Notes under the pieces: generated by a model
What the model saw: only the letters and a program-made list of their open reading frames with translations
Databases searched by the model: none
What the model was told of the DNA's origin: nothing
Translations under genes and position numbers: made by a program
Shown here: piece by piece, positions 61,478 to 64,000 of the stretch
How the letters are laid out: each line of letters starts with the position of its first letter
Position numbering within the stretch: position 1 is the first letter of the stretch
Origin: DATHBD01 sp035296325
GTDB lineage: Bacteria > Actinomycetota > Actinomycetes > Mycobacteriales > Micromonosporaceae
Reading direction: 5' to 3'
Length of the DNA: 64,000 bases
NCBI GenBank assembly: GCA_035296325.1
Contig: DATHBD010000051.1
Location: 332,911-396,910 of the forward strand

Positions 61478-63778
61478 CTACGCCGTCGCGCAGGCGACGC
61501 CGTTGAGGGTGAAGCCGGACGGCGCCTGGCCGGCGGCGCCGCTGCGTGCCGCCTGGAATCCCCACTCCGTGCTGCCGAGCTGGCTGTTCCACACGTCGTT
61601 CGTGGCGGTCACCTCGGCACCGGTCTGGGTCACGGCGGCGTTCCACGCGCCGGACAGCCTCTCCCCGCCGGCGAACCGGAAGGTCAGCCGCCACCCGTTC
61701 ACGGCCCCGCCGGTCACGGCGACCCGCACGCTGCTGACAAAGCCGCCGTTCCACTCGCTGGTCACCCGGTAGGTCACCGTGCACTGCAGCCCGCCCGGTG
61801 GCGTTGTGGGCAGCGTCGGTGTGCTCGGTGCCGACACCGACACCGACGGCTCCACGGGAGCGGACGGGGAAACCGACACCGACGGGGACACCGACGGAGA
61901 CGGGCCCGTTGTGGGGTAGCTCAGGCCGAAGCCGTACGCGAAGAGTCCGGTCTTGCCGTCGCCCTCGTTGATCGGCTGCTGACCGGCGCTGCTCGGCCAC
62001 GTCATCGGCAGCTTGCCGGTCGGGTTGTACGCCCCGAACAACACGTCGGCCACGCCGGCACCCTCACTACCCGGCAGCCAGGCGGCGACCAACGCCTGCC
62101 AGTCCGGCAACTGCGCGGCGATGTCGAGCGGACGCCCGGACACCAGCACCGTGACCACCGGTACGCCGGAGGCCCTGAGCCTGGCCAGCGTGGCCAGGTC
62201 CGCCGCGTCCAGGCCCATCGCGCCGGGCCGGTCGCCCTCGCCCTCCGCGTACGGGGTCTCCCCGACCACCGCGATGGCGGCCCGGTAAGAGTTGTCGATA
62301 CCGACGCCGTCCCGGTTGTAGGTGACTGTGGCGCCGGATCCGACCGTGCTGCGGATACCCTGCAGGATCGTGGTGCCCGGCACGGTGTTGCCCGACCTGC
62401 CCTGCCAGGAAAGCGTCCAGCCGCCGCTCTGGTTGCCGATGTCGTCGGCGTTCTTCCCGGCCACGAAGATCTTGCCGCCGGTGCGGGCCAGCGGCAGGAT
62501 GCCGCCGGCGTTCTTCAGCAGCACCTGGGACTGGCGGACGGCCTGTCGGGCCAGGTCGCGGTGGGCCCGGTTCCCGACGGTCGCGGTGTACGAGCGGTCC
62601 GTGTACGGCTGCTCGAACAGACCCAGCTCGAACTTCTTCGTCAGGATGCGCCGCACGGCGTCGTCGATCCGGGACATCGGGATCGCGCCGGACTGCACGC
62701 CGGATCGCAGGTGGGAGATGAACAGCTTGTAGTTGTTCGGCACCATGATCATGTCAAGACCGGCGTTGATCGAGGTGGCGACCTCCTGCGCGGTGAAGCC
62801 CTCCTGGCCGTCGATCTGGTCGATCGCCGCCCAGTCCGACACCACGAACCCGGAGAACCGCAGCTCGTTCTTGAGCACGTCGGTGATCAGGTACCGGCTG
62901 GCGTGGGCCCGGGTGCCGTTCCAGCTGTTGTAGGACACCATGACCGACCCCACCCCGCGGTCGATCGCAGCCTGGAACGGTGGCAGGTGGATGGCGCGCA
63001 GCTCAGCCTCGCTGATCTGGGTGTTGCCCTGGTCGTCGCCGCCGGTGGTGCCACCGTCGCCGATGTAGTGCTTCGCGGTGGCGAGGATCGACGCCGGGCC
63101 GGACAGCGAGGACCCCTGCAGGCCGGGGATGATCGTGGTCATCGACGACACGAGTTCCGGCGTCTCACCGTACGACTCGTACGTGCGTCCCCACCGGTCG
63201 TTGCGGGCGACACACACGCACGGCGCGAAGGTCCACTGCGGTCCGGCGCCGGCCACCTCCTCGGCCGTGGCCCGGCCGATCTGCTGCACCAACGCCGGGT
63301 CGCGGGTGGCGCCAAGGCCGATGTTGTGGGGGAAGATCGTCGCCCCGTACACGTTGTTGTTGCCGTGCACGGCGTCGACGCCGTAGATCATCGGGATGCC
63401 CAGCGGTGTGGCGAGCGCCGCCCGCTGGAAGCCGTCCACCATGTCGGCCCAACCGGACGCCGTGTTCGATGCCGGCGCCGAGCCACCGCCGGACAGGATC
63501 GACCCGACGCGGTAGGCGGTGACGTCGGCCTGAGTGATGGCACCCCGCTCCGCCTGGGTCATCTGACCCATCTTCTCGTCGAGGCTCATCCGGGGCAGCA
63601 GGTCGGCCACCCGCTCCGGGACGCTGCGGGACGCCTCCTGGTACGGGAACGCGGCCGCGGCGGTGTCGGCGGCCTCGGCCGGCCGGAGGGCGGCGCTGAT
63701 GCCGACGGCCAGGGCGATCGCGGTGCCCAACGAAATTATTTTGACGGCGCGCGGGCCGGTAGCGCGGAGCGAGTTCAT
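61478..63778 (-). CDS. Secreted glycoside hydrolase family 3 with C-terminal CBM2
   Basis: A 766-residue exported beta-glycosidase, likely a beta-glucosidase or beta-xylosidase that trims plant polysaccharide. The signal spans about residues 1-36 (IISLGTAIALAVGISAALRPAEA). The GH3 N-terminal barrel includes RWGRTYESYGETPEL and LATAKHYIGDGGTTGG; the nucleophile is Asp315 in GFVVSDWAAID. The second GH3 domain follows (about 390-600). A Ser/Pro/Val-rich linker (about 630-665) leads to a CBM2 that binds cellulose or xylan (CTVTYRVTSEWNGGFVSSV, then GWRLTFRF). ATG 63778 has AAAGG upstream. Confidence 0.93.
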   Translation of the reverse strand: MNSLRATGPRAVKIISLGTAIALAVGISAALRPAEAADTAAAAFPYQEASRSVPERVADLLPRMSLDEKMGQMTQAERGAITQADVTAYRVGSILSGGGSAPASNTASGWADMVDGFQRAALATPLGIPMIYGVDAVHGNNNVYGATIFPHNIGLGATRDPALVQQIGRATAEEVAGAGPQWTFAPCVCVARNDRWGRTYESYGETPELVSSMTTIIPGLQGSSLSGPASILATAKHYIGDGGTTGGDDQGNTQISEAELRAIHLPPFQAAIDRGVGSVMVSYNSWNGTRAHASRYLITDVLKNELRFSGFVVSDWAAIDQIDGQEGFTAQEVATSINAGLDMIMVPNNYKLFISHLRSGVQSGAIPMSRIDDAVRRILTKKFELGLFEQPYTDRSYTATVGNRAHRDLARQAVRQSQVLLKNAGGILPLARTGGKIFVAGKNADDIGNQSGGWTLSWQGRSGNTVPGTTILQGIRSTVGSGATVTYNRDGVGIDNSYRAAIAVVGETPYAEGEGDRPGAMGLDAADLATLARLRASGVPVVTVLVSGRPLDIAAQLPDWQALVAAWLPGSEGAGVADVLFGAYNPTGKLPMTWPSSAGQQPINEGDGKTGLFAYGFGLSYPTTGPSPSVSPSVSVSPSAPVEPSVSVSAPSTPTLPTTPPGGLQCTVTYRVTSEWNGGFVSSVRVAVTGGAVNGWRLTFRFAGGERLSGAWNAAVTQTGAEVTATNDVWNSQLGSTEWGFQAARSGAAGQAPSGFTLNGVACATA

Positions 63779-63861
63779 ATGTAGCCTTTCGTCGATATCC
63801 TCCGACCATAGGCGGGGCAGCGGCACCTGCGCCAGCCTGCGCCGACCCGGCCACCATCGAC

Positions 63862-64000
63862 CTAGTGTCGCGCGTCTGAAGTTGGTTGACGGGTGGCGTG
63901 GGGAAGGATCTGGTCGGCGGTTTTGGTCCAGATGAACGGGTGGCAGCGTTCGTTCCAGCCGTCGATGAATCGTCGGATGGCGGCGACGAGGTCTTTGACG
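63862..64000 (-). mobile_element. IS630-type transposase, C-terminal 45 residues
   Basis: The minus strand reads VKDLVAAIRRFIDGWNERCH, then PFIWTKTADQILPHATR, ending at TAG 63864-63862. The WNERCHPFxWTKTAD run is characteristic of the end of IS630-family transposases. The rest of the element lies beyond the window. It ends 84 bases upstream of the GH3 start, so the insertion may have altered the GH3 promoter. Confidence 0.8.

Noticed and set aside
61457..63784. 775-codon plus-strand frame opposite GH3
   Set aside because: Antisense of the GH3-CBM2 gene; no recognisable protein features.
1..64000. CRISPR arrays, rRNA and tRNA genes
   Set aside because: No regularly spaced direct repeats, and no tRNA cloverleaf or rRNA sequence was recognised on either strand by eye; a dedicated search was not run.

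Overview
The window is high-GC actinomycete DNA. GTG and TTG starts, ATGA/GTGA stop-start overlaps, apparently leaderless messages, an ECF42-type sigma factor with a DGPF partner, a DmdR/IdeR-type iron box and an actinobacterial VLRF1-type peptidyl-tRNA hydrolase all point to Actinomycetota. The mix of cellulose-binding modules, secreted glycosidases and regulators best fits a Micromonosporaceae-like soil actinomycete; that family-level placement is inference.

Layout. 1-9.3 kb: the end of a SAM methyltransferase, a class I DAHP synthase preceded by a promoter and a short leader peptide containing Tyr-Trp-Phe (a probable attenuator), an XRE/MmyB-type regulator diverging from an oxidoreductase, a methionine aminopeptidase diverging from a small XRE regulator, then a three-gene unit: unknown protein, MoxR-type AAA+ ATPase, and a zincin-motif/vWA-like protein. 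9.3-18.5 kb: regulators and small enzymes, namely a LuxR-like protein with two HTH domains, MerR with a divergent helical protein, a quinone oxidoreductase, ArsR/SRPBCC, DGPF/ECF42, a secreted glycerophosphodiesterase, an SDR, a membrane protein and DUF2237. 18.5-34.9 kb: secreted and carbohydrate-active functions (DUF1996, GH31, GH127 plus ricin-type lectin, a lone CBM2), a GNAT, a PrmC-like methyltransferase, an MFS gene with a damaged 5' end, VLRF1, and an iron ABC transporter under an iron box embedded in the end of an upstream araC-type gene.

34.9-55.4 kb is one exopolysaccharide locus. Leftward genes: four GT4 glycosyltransferases and a flippase in an overlapping chain, then a polymerase/ligase-like membrane protein, a sugar-nucleotide epimerase, a WecA/MraY-like initiating transferase, a fused Wzz/BY-kinase, a low-molecular-weight tyrosine phosphatase and a UDP-sugar dehydrogenase. 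Rightward genes: FkbM methyltransferase, GT4, epimerase, a Pro/Ala-rich membrane-anchored protein, a DUF4012 protein and a cell-surface protein. Together these could supply precursors, initiate, extend, flip, polymerise and regulate chain length of a Wzx/Wzy-type polysaccharide.

55.4-64 kb: an MFS exporter with a divergent HxlR regulator, a cytochrome P450 with an altered I-helix, a Cache/PAS histidine kinase without an adjacent response regulator, a deazaflavin-dependent nitroreductase-family protein, a secreted GH3-CBM2 enzyme, and the C-terminal end of an IS630-type transposase at the window edge. No rRNA, tRNA or CRISPR array was seen.
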